From Enterococcus raffinosus (GTDB taxonomy: Bacteria; Bacillota; Bacilli; Lactobacillales; Enterococcaceae), in NCBI RefSeq assembly GCF_018917525.1, contig NZ_JAHLOS010000004.1, positions 124,001 through 188,000 of the forward strand: a DNA stretch of 64,000 nucleotides, given 5' to 3'. The notes below the pieces were generated by a model that was given only the letters and a program-made list of their open reading frames with translations, searched no databases and was not told the DNA's origin. The position numbers and the translations under genes are program-made. Positions 15,889 through 23,912 of the stretch are shown here, piece by piece (position 1 is the stretch's first letter; every line of letters begins with the position of its first letter).

Positions 15889-16383
15889 ATGTTAATTGCG
15901 ATTTGGGCGCAGGATAAAAATGGTTTGATTGGTAAAGAGAACCGTTTACCATGGCATTTGCCAAATGACCTGCGATTTTTTAAAGAAACAACGATCAATC
16001 ACACCTTGGTTATGGGGCGGAAAACCTTTGAAGGGATGGGAGGGCGACCTCTGCCAAATCGTCAAACGATTGTATTAACACGAGATACGAGCTATCAGGC
16101 TAAAAATGTTGTAGTAATGCATTCCTTAGAAGAAGTTTTGGCTTTTGCTGATGAGAATGACGGAGAGACCTTTATCGCTGGCGGGTCTGCAATCTATACA
16201 GAATTCTTGCCCTACTGTGAGAAGATTTATCGGACGTTTATCGAAGAAAGTTTCGAGGGAGATGCTTATTTTCCAGAAATTGAATGGAACAAATGGCAGC
16301 TGACGGAGCGAAATCAAGGTCAAAAGGATGAAAAGAATCCTTATCGTTATTATTTCGAAACTTATCAAAGAGTCGAGTCTTAA
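15889..16383 (+). CDS. folA: Dihydrofolate reductase
   Basis: 164 aa from ATG 15889 with TAGGAGGAA upstream; an in-frame ATG at 15847 falls inside the previous gene and is rejected. Reduces dihydrofolate to tetrahydrofolate with NADPH. Motifs: IWAQDKNGLIG, LPWHLPNDLRFFKETT (catalytic Asp), VMGRKTFEGMG and FIAGGSAIY. It is the trimethoprim target; resistance cannot be judged here. thyA is not beside it in this window. Confidence 0.97.
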   Translation: MLIAIWAQDKNGLIGKENRLPWHLPNDLRFFKETTINHTLVMGRKTFEGMGGRPLPNRQTIVLTRDTSYQAKNVVVMHSLEEVLAFADENDGETFIAGGSAIYTEFLPYCEKIYRTFIEESFEGDAYFPEIEWNKWQLTERNQGQKDEKNPYRYYFETYQRVES

Positions 16384-16445
16384 AACTGCGGTTCTTTCAA
16401 GAATTTTAAAGAAGTAGTTTCAACAATGATTTATTTCATTAGTTT

Positions 16446-16454
16446 TGATATACT
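16446..16454 (+). promoter_or_regulatory. Extended -10 promoter for degV
   Basis: TGATATACT lies 40 bp before the ATG; no clear -35. Confidence 0.55.
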
Positions 16455-16493
16455 GAAATTAATTTGAAACTAGGTATGGAAAGAAGGATCAGA

Positions 16494-17333
16494 ATGCCAA
16501 ATGTTAAAATTGTAACCGACTCATCTTGTACGATTGAAAAATCGGTTCGTGATGAATTAAATATTACTGTTATCCCACTATCAGTGATGATCGATGATGT
16601 GGTTTATCCTGACGATGACGAACTAACAGGCGAGCGCTTTATGGAGATGATGGCACAGGCTAAAAATCTACCAAAAACCAGCCAACCACCGATTGGCTAT
16701 TTTGCAGAATTATATGATGAACTAGGAAAAGATGGGAGTCCTATCGTTTCGATCCATATGTCACATACCTTAAGCGGGACTGCCGAAGCAGCGCGTCAAG
16801 CAACGTTTCTTAGCAGCAGTGATGTAACAGTCATTGATTGCGGATTTATCGATCAATCGCAAGCTTTTCAAGTCATCGAAGCAGCTAAGCTAGCGGAAGC
16901 GGGTGCTTCATTAGAGGAAGTTTTAGCTGGTGTCGAACGAGTGAAAGAGCACAGTAAGCTATTTATCGGTATATCCTCACTTGATAATTTAGTTAAAGGC
17001 GGCCGGATTAGTCGAGTAGCTGGAGTCATTTCCAGCGTGTTAAATATGCGAGTGGTTATGGAGCTGGAAGATGGTGAATTGTTGCCAATCACAAAAGGTC
17101 GCGGCAAAAAGACATTTAGCAAATGGTTTGCAGCTTTCAAAGATGAGCTAGCAAAGGTTAATGTGAAACAAATCGGAATTTCTTATGCTGGTAAACTTGA
17201 TTTTATCGATGAGGCGAAACAGGCTTTACAAGAAATGTTCCCAGATATGCATATCCCCGTCCTGCACACGAACCCAATCGTGGCTACTCACACAGGACCT
17301 GGTGCCTTTGCCATCATGTACTATACAGATTAA
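16494..17333 (+). CDS. DegV-family fatty-acid-binding protein
   Basis: 279 aa from ATG 16494 (AAGAAGG upstream). DegV/FakB proteins hold a fatty acid for phosphorylation by FakA. Family marks: KIVTDSSCTI at the N-terminus, SQPPIGYF, HMSHTLSGTAEAAR, KLFIGISSLDNLVKGGRISR and the C-terminal HTGPGAFAIMYY. No kinase gene is nearby, as is common. The gene has its own promoter and terminator. Confidence 0.93.
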   Translation: MPNVKIVTDSSCTIEKSVRDELNITVIPLSVMIDDVVYPDDDELTGERFMEMMAQAKNLPKTSQPPIGYFAELYDELGKDGSPIVSIHMSHTLSGTAEAARQATFLSSSDVTVIDCGFIDQSQAFQVIEAAKLAEAGASLEEVLAGVERVKEHSKLFIGISSLDNLVKGGRISRVAGVISSVLNMRVVMELEDGELLPITKGRGKKTFSKWFAAFKDELAKVNVKQIGISYAGKLDFIDEAKQALQEMFPDMHIPVLHTNPIVATHTGPGAFAIMYYTD

Positions 17334-17341
17334 ACGTCCCT

Positions 17342-17368
17342 GCCTCTAGAGATAGAGGCGCTTTTTTT
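17342..17368 (+). terminator. degV terminator
   Basis: GCCTCTA-GAGA-TAGAGGC stem followed by GCTTTTTTT. Confidence 0.95.
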
Positions 17369-17437
17369 ACCAGGCAGATACTTTTCTAATCAAGAGGAAT
17401 CTATAGCGAGCTATGATTTAGAAGAAGGAGCAGATGA

Positions 17438-18286
17438 ATGAAACGATTTTCAATACTACTGATTCCATTAGTAGCAGCAATTGCTACTTTACTCATTCTT
17501 TTTTTGACTATTCCTAAAGCTGAGTCGCGAATCCGTGTGGTTCGAGATGAAAGTCAGAACTATAAGAAATCTGTTCACTTTGTTGCAGTAGGCGATTCGC
17601 TGACTGAAGGAGTAGGCGATGAGACGAAACGCGGTGGTTATGTTCCTTTAGTAGCCGATGCGTTACAACAAAAATATGAGTTGACTTCAGTCGAAAAAGA
17701 CAATTATGGTATTTCTGGTGAACGCAGTGATCAGATTTTAAAACGTGTGAAAAAGGATTCAGACTTGCGTAACAGTCTTGCCAGTGCGGACCTTATTACC
17801 ATGACAGTTGGTGGAAATGACCTTTTCCAAGCTTTTCAAAAGAATCTTACCGCGAAATCAGCGAAACAGTTCAATCGACCAATCAAAAAATACGGCGAGT
17901 ATGTGACCGATATCTTGGATGAAATGCGGGAACTGAATCCGAAAGCCCCCATTTATGTCGTAGGAATCTACAATCCCTATTACTTGAATTTTCCAGATAT
18001 CAAGGCGATGCAAACAGTGGTAGATAACTGGAATGAGGAGACTGAGCGTTTGACTAAGGAAATGTCAAATTGCTTCTTTGTCCCAGTCAATGATCTGCTT
18101 TACAAAGGAATCGCCACGAAAGATAGTGACGAGACGACCAGTTCTAGTTCGGAAGTGAAGAACGATGCACTTTACGACGAAGATAACTTCCATCCGAATA
18201 ACTTAGGCTATCAATTGATGGCAACAGCGATTCAAGAGAAAATAGTCGACACAAAGGATTTATGGTTAACAAAGGAGCGCAATTAA
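17438..18286 (+). CDS. GDSL-type lipase/esterase, YpmR-like
   Basis: 282 aa with an N-terminal membrane or signal segment (res 5-25). Block I GDSLTEG holds the nucleophile Ser; TVGGNDLF provides the oxyanion residues; DEDNFHPNNLGY gives the catalytic Asp-His. It probably acts outside the membrane on an ester; the substrate is unknown. It is the first gene of a three-gene unit (ypmR-ypmS-yozE type) also seen around folA in Bacillus. AAGGAG precedes the ATG. Confidence 0.9.
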   Translation: MKRFSILLIPLVAAIATLLILFLTIPKAESRIRVVRDESQNYKKSVHFVAVGDSLTEGVGDETKRGGYVPLVADALQQKYELTSVEKDNYGISGERSDQILKRVKKDSDLRNSLASADLITMTVGGNDLFQAFQKNLTAKSAKQFNRPIKKYGEYVTDILDEMRELNPKAPIYVVGIYNPYYLNFPDIKAMQTVVDNWNEETERLTKEMSNCFFVPVNDLLYKGIATKDSDETTSSSSEVKNDALYDEDNFHPNNLGYQLMATAIQEKIVDTKDLWLTKERN

Positions 18287-18972
18287 TGGCAGAAAAGGAA
18301 GAAAATAAAGAACTCGAAAATCAGAAGGATGCTGATAAAAAGACAGAAACAAGAACAACGAAAGCCGTACAGAACAAAATTAACGGTTGGAAAATCGCGT
18401 TTCTCGTATTGGTGGGTATCCTATTAGGCGGGATTATTTTCTCTACTGTACGTATTTTTACGGCCAGAGAAACAAATTTGCCGCCTAGCAGCGAAACAAC
18501 GGTGCCAAAGGGCTCACCAGTCTTAACGATGAATACGAATAAAAAGAAATTGAACACCGTAATGGAGTATTTTTTGAATGATCTGCAAAAGGGATCCGAT
18601 GTGAAGTATGAATTCTACTTGGAAAATCAAGCGATGCTAAAGGGCGAATTCAAAATATTAGGGGCGAATGTCGATTTTTATCTTTACTTTGATCCGTTTG
18701 TTATGGATAATGGCAATGTTCAATTAAAAGCACGGGATCTATCGATCGGTTCTTTGAACTTGCCGGTTAGTCAGGTTATGGAAACAGTAAAACGCGGGTT
18801 TAAATTCCCTAAATGGGTAGCAATTGATCCTAAAGATCAAACAATCGTGTTGAAATTAAATGAATTCAAACTAGAAAATGGCATGTTTATCAAAGCGAAC
18901 CACATTGATCTTGTTGGCGATGACATCCAATTTAGTTTGTATTTACCAAAAGAAAAGAAAGCGAATGATTGA
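18286..18972 (+). CDS. YpmS family protein (DUF2140)
   Basis: 228 aa from ATG 18286, overlapping the stop of the GDSL gene by one base (TAATG), with AAAGGAGC upstream. Charged N-terminus, one membrane segment (about 35-57, IAFLVLVGILLGGIIFSTVR), then an extracytoplasmic DUF2140 domain. Its steady partnership with the GDSL gene suggests a common cell-envelope task, not known in detail. Confidence 0.88.
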   Translation: MAEKEENKELENQKDADKKTETRTTKAVQNKINGWKIAFLVLVGILLGGIIFSTVRIFTARETNLPPSSETTVPKGSPVLTMNTNKKKLNTVMEYFLNDLQKGSDVKYEFYLENQAMLKGEFKILGANVDFYLYFDPFVMDNGNVQLKARDLSIGSLNLPVSQVMETVKRGFKFPKWVAIDPKDQTIVLKLNEFKLENGMFIKANHIDLVGDDIQFSLYLPKEKKAND

Positions 18973-19008
18973 TCTATTAAATCAGCAGCAATCATCGAGG
19001 TGAATCAA

Positions 19009-19230
19009 ATGAGAAGAAGCTTTTATCATTATATCTTGACCCAACGCGGCCACAATCCCCATGATCCTGTCGAAGCGTTTGCTGGAGCAGTTGCTAAGGA
19101 CATCATGTTTCCGAAGCAATCGGAGGATTATCACGAGGTTGCCGATTACCTAGAATTGAGTGTCAATTATTTAGACTCGATGGATCTGTTTGATCAGGTT
19201 TGGGATAAATACTTAGAAAACAATAAATAA
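19009..19230 (+). CDS. YozE-family small protein
   Basis: 73 aa from ATG 19009 (GAGGTG upstream). Sequence SFYHYILTQRGHNPHDPVEAFA and SVNYLDSMDLFDQVWDKYLE are typical of the YozE SAM-like fold. Function unknown. It closes the ypmR-ypmS unit, with a terminator directly after. Confidence 0.88.
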   Translation: MRRSFYHYILTQRGHNPHDPVEAFAGAVAKDIMFPKQSEDYHEVADYLELSVNYLDSMDLFDQVWDKYLENNK

Positions 19231-19233
19231 TTC

Positions 19234-19270
19234 AAAAGGAAAAGTTGTTGAAGGCTTTTCCTTTTTTTTC
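19234..19270 (+). terminator. yozE terminator
   Basis: AAAAGGAAAAG/CTTTTCCTTTT stem with a 10-nt loop and a T tract. Confidence 0.9.
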
Positions 19271-19275
19271 TAGCA

Positions 19276-19284
19276 TGCTATCAT
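19276..19284 (+). promoter_or_regulatory. Extended -10 promoter for the S41 protein gene
   Basis: TGCTATCAT. The in-frame ATG at 19283 lies on this element, which argues for the downstream TTG start at 19313. Confidence 0.55.
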
Positions 19285-19312
19285 GAAAAAAAGGGTGAAA
19301 GGAAAATGCGCC

Positions 19313-20734
19313 TTGCAGAAAAAAACGTTACCAGTATCGATTTTTATCATATCGATCATATGTACTATCGTGATTACAGCGGTGGTGACTCATTTTATTG
19401 AACAAAAACAAGCAATGGATAACGATTCAGTCGTTAAAATAACTCGTAACGATCTGGATGATGTTCAAGATTTGTATGATTTAATCAGTACAAATTATGT
19501 TGAAAAAGTAGATAAGGAACAGCTGATTCAAGGGGCTTTAAACGGGATGACTGAGTCTTTGCAAGATCCTGAATCAGAATTTTTAACCGCAAAGGAAACC
19601 AAAGAGCTAAACGCGAAGGTGGCTGGAAGCTTTGAAGGTATCGGAGCGAATCTACAGTTAGAAAATCGACTGCCTGTGATTGATCGAGTACCAGTCAAAA
19701 ATTCTCCCGCAGAAAAGGCAAAATTGAAAGCTAAAGATATTATTCTAGAAGTAAATGGCAAAACGACTAAGGATAAATCACTGGATCAAATCGTTAGCAT
19801 GATCCGCGGTAAAAAAGGTACACAGGTAAAATTACTGATCCAACGAGGCAGTGAAGAGTTTGAAGTCTCACTGGAACGAGATGTTGTTCCTGAAGACACA
19901 GTGAAGGGCAGCATTGATAAAGACAATCCGGCCATTGGTTCAATTCAAATCGATAATTTTCGTGAAACAACAGCACTAGAATTTCGTACAATTATTGAAC
20001 AGCTTCGTAAACAGGGCGCGAAATCGTTTGTGATTGATCTTCGTCAAAATTCTGGCGGACTAATCGCTGAAGCAGAACGGGTAGCCAGTTATTTTTTAGA
20101 CAATGGTGATACAATCGCTCAGTTCTCAAACAATAAAAAGGTCATATCGATTGACAAGGCTGGCAAAGAAATTGATCAAGGCTTCAAAGTCAAAGAACCT
20201 ACCGTTTTTCTAGTAGATCAAGAAAGTTCATATGGAGCAGAATTAGTGGCAGCAGCGGTCAAGAATAAAAATTATCCGATTATTGGTGTGAATACCTTTG
20301 GAAAAGGCAGTGTTCAAACGCTTAGCCCAATTGGTAAAGATAATTTTGTTCAGCTGACGATCATGAAATGGTTTGCCCCGGACGGTTCATCCGTTGAGGG
20401 AAAAGGTGTGGCACCGACCATCGAGGCAGACTACCCGGAGTATGCCAAACTCCCACCTATTTCCAAGCAATCAAATTGGCGTATTGGTGATACAGACGAT
20501 ACGATCAAAAATCTTAATACCATGCTAAAGGCTCTAGGCTATCCCACGGAGGGTGATTTATTTAACGAGGCCACAAAGGACGCAGTAATAGAAATCCAGA
20601 CAGAAAACAATTTATCTGCAACGGGTGCATTGGATGATAAAACAGTGGATGCTATTCAGGAAAAAGTGTTTGCACTTGTCAAATCCAATGATGTTGCTTA
20701 TGCTAAAGCTATAGAAACGTTAAAAAATAACTAA
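19313..20734 (+). CDS. S41-family (CtpA-like) membrane protein with non-canonical active site
   Basis: 473 aa from TTG 19313 (AAAGGA 9 nt upstream). Order: membrane anchor (about 5-28), helical domain, PDZ domain (about 95-180, GSFEGIGANLQ to VKLLIQRG), S41 peptidase core (about 190-360) and a C-terminal peptidoglycan-binding type domain (about 385-460). C-terminal processing proteases use a Ser-Lys dyad. The Lys is present (FGKGSVQ, Lys331), but the motif normally reading SASASE reads SSYGAE, with Tyr307 where the catalytic Ser should be. Ser306 is adjacent. It may be inactive or use a shifted Ser. Confidence 0.85.
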   Translation: MQKKTLPVSIFIISIICTIVITAVVTHFIEQKQAMDNDSVVKITRNDLDDVQDLYDLISTNYVEKVDKEQLIQGALNGMTESLQDPESEFLTAKETKELNAKVAGSFEGIGANLQLENRLPVIDRVPVKNSPAEKAKLKAKDIILEVNGKTTKDKSLDQIVSMIRGKKGTQVKLLIQRGSEEFEVSLERDVVPEDTVKGSIDKDNPAIGSIQIDNFRETTALEFRTIIEQLRKQGAKSFVIDLRQNSGGLIAEAERVASYFLDNGDTIAQFSNNKKVISIDKAGKEIDQGFKVKEPTVFLVDQESSYGAELVAAAVKNKNYPIIGVNTFGKGSVQTLSPIGKDNFVQLTIMKWFAPDGSSVEGKGVAPTIEADYPEYAKLPPISKQSNWRIGDTDDTIKNLNTMLKALGYPTEGDLFNEATKDAVIEIQTENNLSATGALDDKTVDAIQEKVFALVKSNDVAYAKAIETLKNN

Positions 20735-20775
20735 CAGAATCGCTCTGTTGGTTTTGATTGCGAGGGGAAAAGCAA

Positions 20776-21324
20776 TTGAAAAATTTAGTAACAAAGTCGC
20801 ATCTATGGTTAGGTGTCAAATATCTCTTGATTTCCCTCTTTTTTGGTGTTGTGATTCGTGGATTTCTCTTGATTCCTGTTCCCGTGACCGGTAACTCAAT
20901 GGATCAAACGCTATCGCAGGGTGACATGGTTCTGATGGAGAAATTTAGTAAGGTCAAACGGTTTGATGTGATAGTGTTTCAACAGACAGATGGAACGATC
21001 TATATTAAGCGAGTGATCGGACTGCCTGGAGATGATATCCGCTATGAAAAGGACCAGCTTTATATCAATGATGAAAAGGTTGCTGAGTCGTTTTTAACGA
21101 ATAATCGCAGTCATGACCATCAGTTTTCTCCTTACACAACAGATTTCAAATTAGATGAATTGATTGGTGAGAAAAAATTACCTAAAGATGAGTATTTTGT
21201 TTTAGGAGACAATCGAAGGATTTCAAAGGACAGCCGTTCATTTGGAACGGTTCAAAGTAAAGATATTTTGGGCAAAGCCCAAGCAGTCTATTATCCGCTA
21301 ACTCATATCAAAATTATTTCGTAA
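20776..21324 (+). CDS. lepB: Signal peptidase I
   Basis: 182 aa from TTG 20776 with GAGGGG 8 nt upstream; an earlier in-frame TTG at 20758 precedes this site. Type I signal peptidase cleaves signal peptides on the outer membrane face. One N-terminal membrane segment (16-35), catalytic Ser41 in GNSMDQTL, catalytic Lys78 in IYIKRVIGLPGD, and the GDNRRISKDSR box are all present. Short single-span form typical of Gram-positives. Ends at a strong terminator. Confidence 0.95.
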   Translation: MKNLVTKSHLWLGVKYLLISLFFGVVIRGFLLIPVPVTGNSMDQTLSQGDMVLMEKFSKVKRFDVIVFQQTDGTIYIKRVIGLPGDDIRYEKDQLYINDEKVAESFLTNNRSHDHQFSPYTTDFKLDELIGEKKLPKDEYFVLGDNRRISKDSRSFGTVQSKDILGKAQAVYYPLTHIKIIS

Positions 21325-21350
21325 AAGATGGAGAAATCCATCTTTTTTTT
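21325..21350 (+). terminator. lepB terminator
   Basis: AAGATGGA-GAAA-TCCATCTT with a run of T. Confidence 0.97.
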
Positions 21351-21352
21351 GC

Positions 21353-21660
21353 GAGTTCTGCTTTTCGCAGTATATAAAAAATGTATTGAAGAAAAACAAT
21401 TTTTAAGGAATACGGTAATAGAAAAATTTAGCAGAATCGTATGCGTGTCGAAAATAAAGTGTTTTTCGTTCTTTGAAAAACGTTACTACTAAAGGAGATA
21501 GCTGCGATTTCTGCTTTTCGCAGTATATAAAAAACAAATTGGAGAAAAAATTTTAAGGAATAATGACAATAGAAAAACTTAACAAAATCGTATGCGCGCC
21601 GACAATGGAATTAGTTCTATCGTTTTTTAAAGCTATTATCTTTCTCTGGAGATAGTTGTC
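21353..21660 (+). repeat. Two tandem copies of a roughly 154-nt non-coding repeat (copies B and C)
   Basis: Unit 1 (21353-21506) and unit 2 (21507-21660) share CTGCTTTTCGCAGTATATAA at their starts, then TTTTAAGGAATA, AATAGAAAAA and AATCGTATGCG in the same order, and both end GGAGATAG(C/T)TG. Unit starts and ends can pair: CGAG-TTCTGCT with AGCAGAA-TCG in unit 1 and CGATTT with AAATCG in unit 2. No reading frame is shared. The rest of the 540-nt gap up to 21864 is AT-rich with no feature I can name. Confidence 0.7.
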
Positions 21661-21864
21661 AGTTTTTTTCACGCCTTAGCATGATTAGAAAAAATTAAGC
21701 ATTGTGAGAATAAACTTTTTTTCAATCTTTGAAGAAATTTTCGCAAAATTTGATTTAAAAAATTGAGAAAAGTTCTCATTTTATTCAATTGAAGTTAAAT
21801 TTTTATTGGGTTACTCTTGAGATAGGAAGTCGACTCCTAATTGAATATGAAGGAGAAAAAACGT

Positions 21865-22875
21865 ATGTATCATGCACGATTCAACGGAACACATTATGCA
21901 ATTGGCAAGAAATGGGGAACACTGCTCAGTAAAAATGGTAAGAATTTACTAGACAACATTCCCTTTGAAATTACGGAGGAAATCAAAGAGTTTGGACGTC
22001 AATGCTATCCTGTATACGCGGAATTCTTCCCAGAGATTATCGAGGAAATCAGGGGCATTGCTGATGGTCAAAAGATTAAAGCTGATTCGCTGTATGCTGT
22101 TCTTTTTTCAATGTATGCTCTTGTTAAAGTTACGAATTGTTCCAGCTTCGTCATTAAGAATGAAGAGTCCTTTTTATTAGGTCGGAATAGTGATTTTTTG
22201 ACGGAGATCGAAAAATTATATATGAATTGCTTGTATTTCTTTAAAGAATCAGATTCTTATGCGTTTTCAGGGAACACGACAGCTTTTGTGGAGATGGAAG
22301 ATGGCGTGAATCAAGCAGGACTTGCTATCGCGTTGACTTCCGTATTTCCAGATCAGCTAAAACCAGGTATTAATGTCGGGATGATTTTGCGTATGTTGTT
22401 GGAAAAATGCTGTACAGTCGAAGAAACGCTCGATCTGTTGAATAAAATTCCTCGTTGTTCAGCTGGAACGCTGGTGATCGCCGATTCTTCTGGAGGCGCC
22501 TGTTTAGTTGAATTTACAAATGATAAGTTGGTTTCTTCTACTTTAGAAAATAAAGGATATTTTTGTGCGACAAATAGCTTTCATCTACCAGAGATGCTCT
22601 CAAGAAAAATAGCAATTGACGATGATTGGTTCGCTGAAGAACGATTTCAGACATTGCAGGATTATCTAACAGGTAATTTTCAGCATATGAATCTGGCTGA
22701 GGCTAAGAAATTATTAGCAGGCAAGTTTGGCTTTTTATGTCAATACAATCGTAAGACAGGCAAGGATACTGTCTGGTCAGCAATCTATGATTTAAACAAC
22801 AGAAAGGTTTATCGCTGCGAAGGTAACCCCGCTCGGAAAAAGTATCAAGAAGATGCGAGGTTTGGGTTTAAGTAA
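21865..22875 (+). CDS. C45-type acyltransferase/acylase (choloylglycine hydrolase-like NTN hydrolase)
   Basis: 336 aa from ATG 21865 with AAGGAG 9 nt upstream. The segment VTNCSSFVI (Cys92) followed by LLGRNSDF matches the autoproteolytic Cys-nucleophile family related to isopenicillin-N acyltransferase and bile-salt hydrolases. If processing occurs, Cys92 would become the N-terminal nucleophile after removal of about 91 residues. No signal peptide, so cytoplasmic. The substrate cannot be predicted; an acyl-amide is likely. Flanked on both sides by long non-coding DNA, a pattern often seen with accessory genes. Confidence 0.8.
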   Translation: MYHARFNGTHYAIGKKWGTLLSKNGKNLLDNIPFEITEEIKEFGRQCYPVYAEFFPEIIEEIRGIADGQKIKADSLYAVLFSMYALVKVTNCSSFVIKNEESFLLGRNSDFLTEIEKLYMNCLYFFKESDSYAFSGNTTAFVEMEDGVNQAGLAIALTSVFPDQLKPGINVGMILRMLLEKCCTVEETLDLLNKIPRCSAGTLVIADSSGGACLVEFTNDKLVSSTLENKGYFCATNSFHLPEMLSRKIAIDDDWFAEERFQTLQDYLTGNFQHMNLAEAKKLLAGKFGFLCQYNRKTGKDTVWSAIYDLNNRKVYRCEGNPARKKYQEDARFGFK

Positions 22876-22980
22876 CGATTATTCACCTTTTCATAGCAGT
22901 AAATCTACACTCTATCCGATATAAGATACATCAGTCAAGTTCATCAGAAGCAGATTACGGTTTAATAAAATAAGGATAAG

Positions 22981-23024
22981 TAAAAGAAAACGATTCTCTG
23001 TTAGAGTTGTTTTCTTTTATTTTT
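22981..23024 (+). terminator. Terminator after the C45 gene
   Basis: TAAAAGAAAAC (22981-22991) pairs with GTTTTCTTTTA (23009-23019), with inner CTCT/AGAG, then TTTTTC. Confidence 0.75.
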
Positions 23025-23112
23025 CATGCACGTTTATATGGATGAAATTGATAAAACGTTACTCTCTTTCAGGATTGCTTTTCCCTTTATCGAACCAATA
23101 AAGCATCTGATT

Positions 23113-23245
23113 AGATGAACGAAATAAAAAACCACTGAACAGAGTCAGTGGCGAGGAGGATGTACCCAACGAAGGTACTGGCTTTCATCGTTAAGAAAAG
23201 CTGTTAATAGAGATTCAATGGAATCATACATCCCCCACAGATTAT
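23113..23245 (-). ncRNA. Candidate minus-strand small RNA
   Basis: On the minus strand a perfect terminator CCACTGACTCTGTTCAGTGG plus TTTTTTATTTC ends near 23115. Upstream on that strand is a hairpin GTACC...GGTAC with TTGG in the loop (around 23155-23175), a U-turn type loop common in antisense RNAs. A TAGAAT-like -10 lies near 23235-23245. There is no conserved protein frame. The layout resembles antitoxin RNAs of Fst/holin-like type I modules, but no matching toxin gene was found, so this is tentative. The rest of 22876-23518 has no gene. Confidence 0.4.
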
Positions 23246-23518
23246 TCTAACACATTGATAATTAAAAAATAGTATTTTAGGTCTTATTGAGGTCTTTATC
23301 CATTTCTTTTCGACTATATGTTGGTTATATACTTTGTGTTCTTTTAAAAAAATGCTTCAAATTGTTTATTTAATTCCTATTCAAACGATGCATGTCGGTT
23401 TATTGAAAAACTCTCTTCATGAAAAATACGCAAATTAAACAAAATAAGCAGAAAAATTGACTAATATAAACGGTTTAAAATGTACTTATTTTTAGTAAGC
23501 CAAAGGAGGGCTTTTGTA

Positions 23519-23854
23519 TTGGATTATAAGGAGGCATATTCAGATTTAGCTAGAACTCACAGTGCTTTGCGAAGAAATACATCTGAAATGATGGGGAAAT
23601 TTCATGAAGTAGCAGATGAGGCATTAAAAGAAAAGCACTTATCTACAAAAATTAAGGAATTAATGGCCGTGGGGATTGCTGTGTCTGTCCGTTGCGAGAG
23701 TTGTATAATGGGATATGTGCGAGACGCCATCAAGGCGGGAGCGACATTAGAGGAAATTGGCGAAACAGTTGAGGTAGCAATATTAATGGGTGGTGGACCT
23801 TCTACAGCTTATGGAGCAAAAGCACTATCTGTAGCTGAATATTTGACCAAGTAA
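23519..23854 (+). CDS. Carboxymuconolactone decarboxylase/AhpD-like protein
   Basis: 111 aa from TTG 23519 with AAAGGAGGG 8 nt upstream; the longer in-frame ATG at 23480 lies before this site. The motif VSVRCESCIMGYVRDAIKAG has the CxxC of the AhpD fold, implying a thiol-based redox role rather than decarboxylation. VAILMGGGPSTAYGAKALS is also typical. Short stand-alone form. It sits alone between long non-coding regions. Confidence 0.9.
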   Translation: MDYKEAYSDLARTHSALRRNTSEMMGKFHEVADEALKEKHLSTKIKELMAVGIAVSVRCESCIMGYVRDAIKAGATLEEIGETVEVAILMGGGPSTAYGAKALSVAEYLTK

Positions 23855-23879
23855 GATACGAGCCATATATGAAAAAAGT

Positions 23880-23912
23880 AGGTTAGCGAAATGAATGCTA
23901 ACTTGATTTTTT
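23880..23912 (+). terminator. Terminator after the AhpD-like gene
   Basis: AGGTTAGC/GCTAACTT stem, then GATTTTTTG. Confidence 0.8.

Noticed and set aside
23038-23118. 26-codon plus-strand frame (MDEIDKTLLSF...) near the small RNA
   Set aside because: No ribosome site and no hydrophobic toxin-like segment, so not called as a toxin gene.
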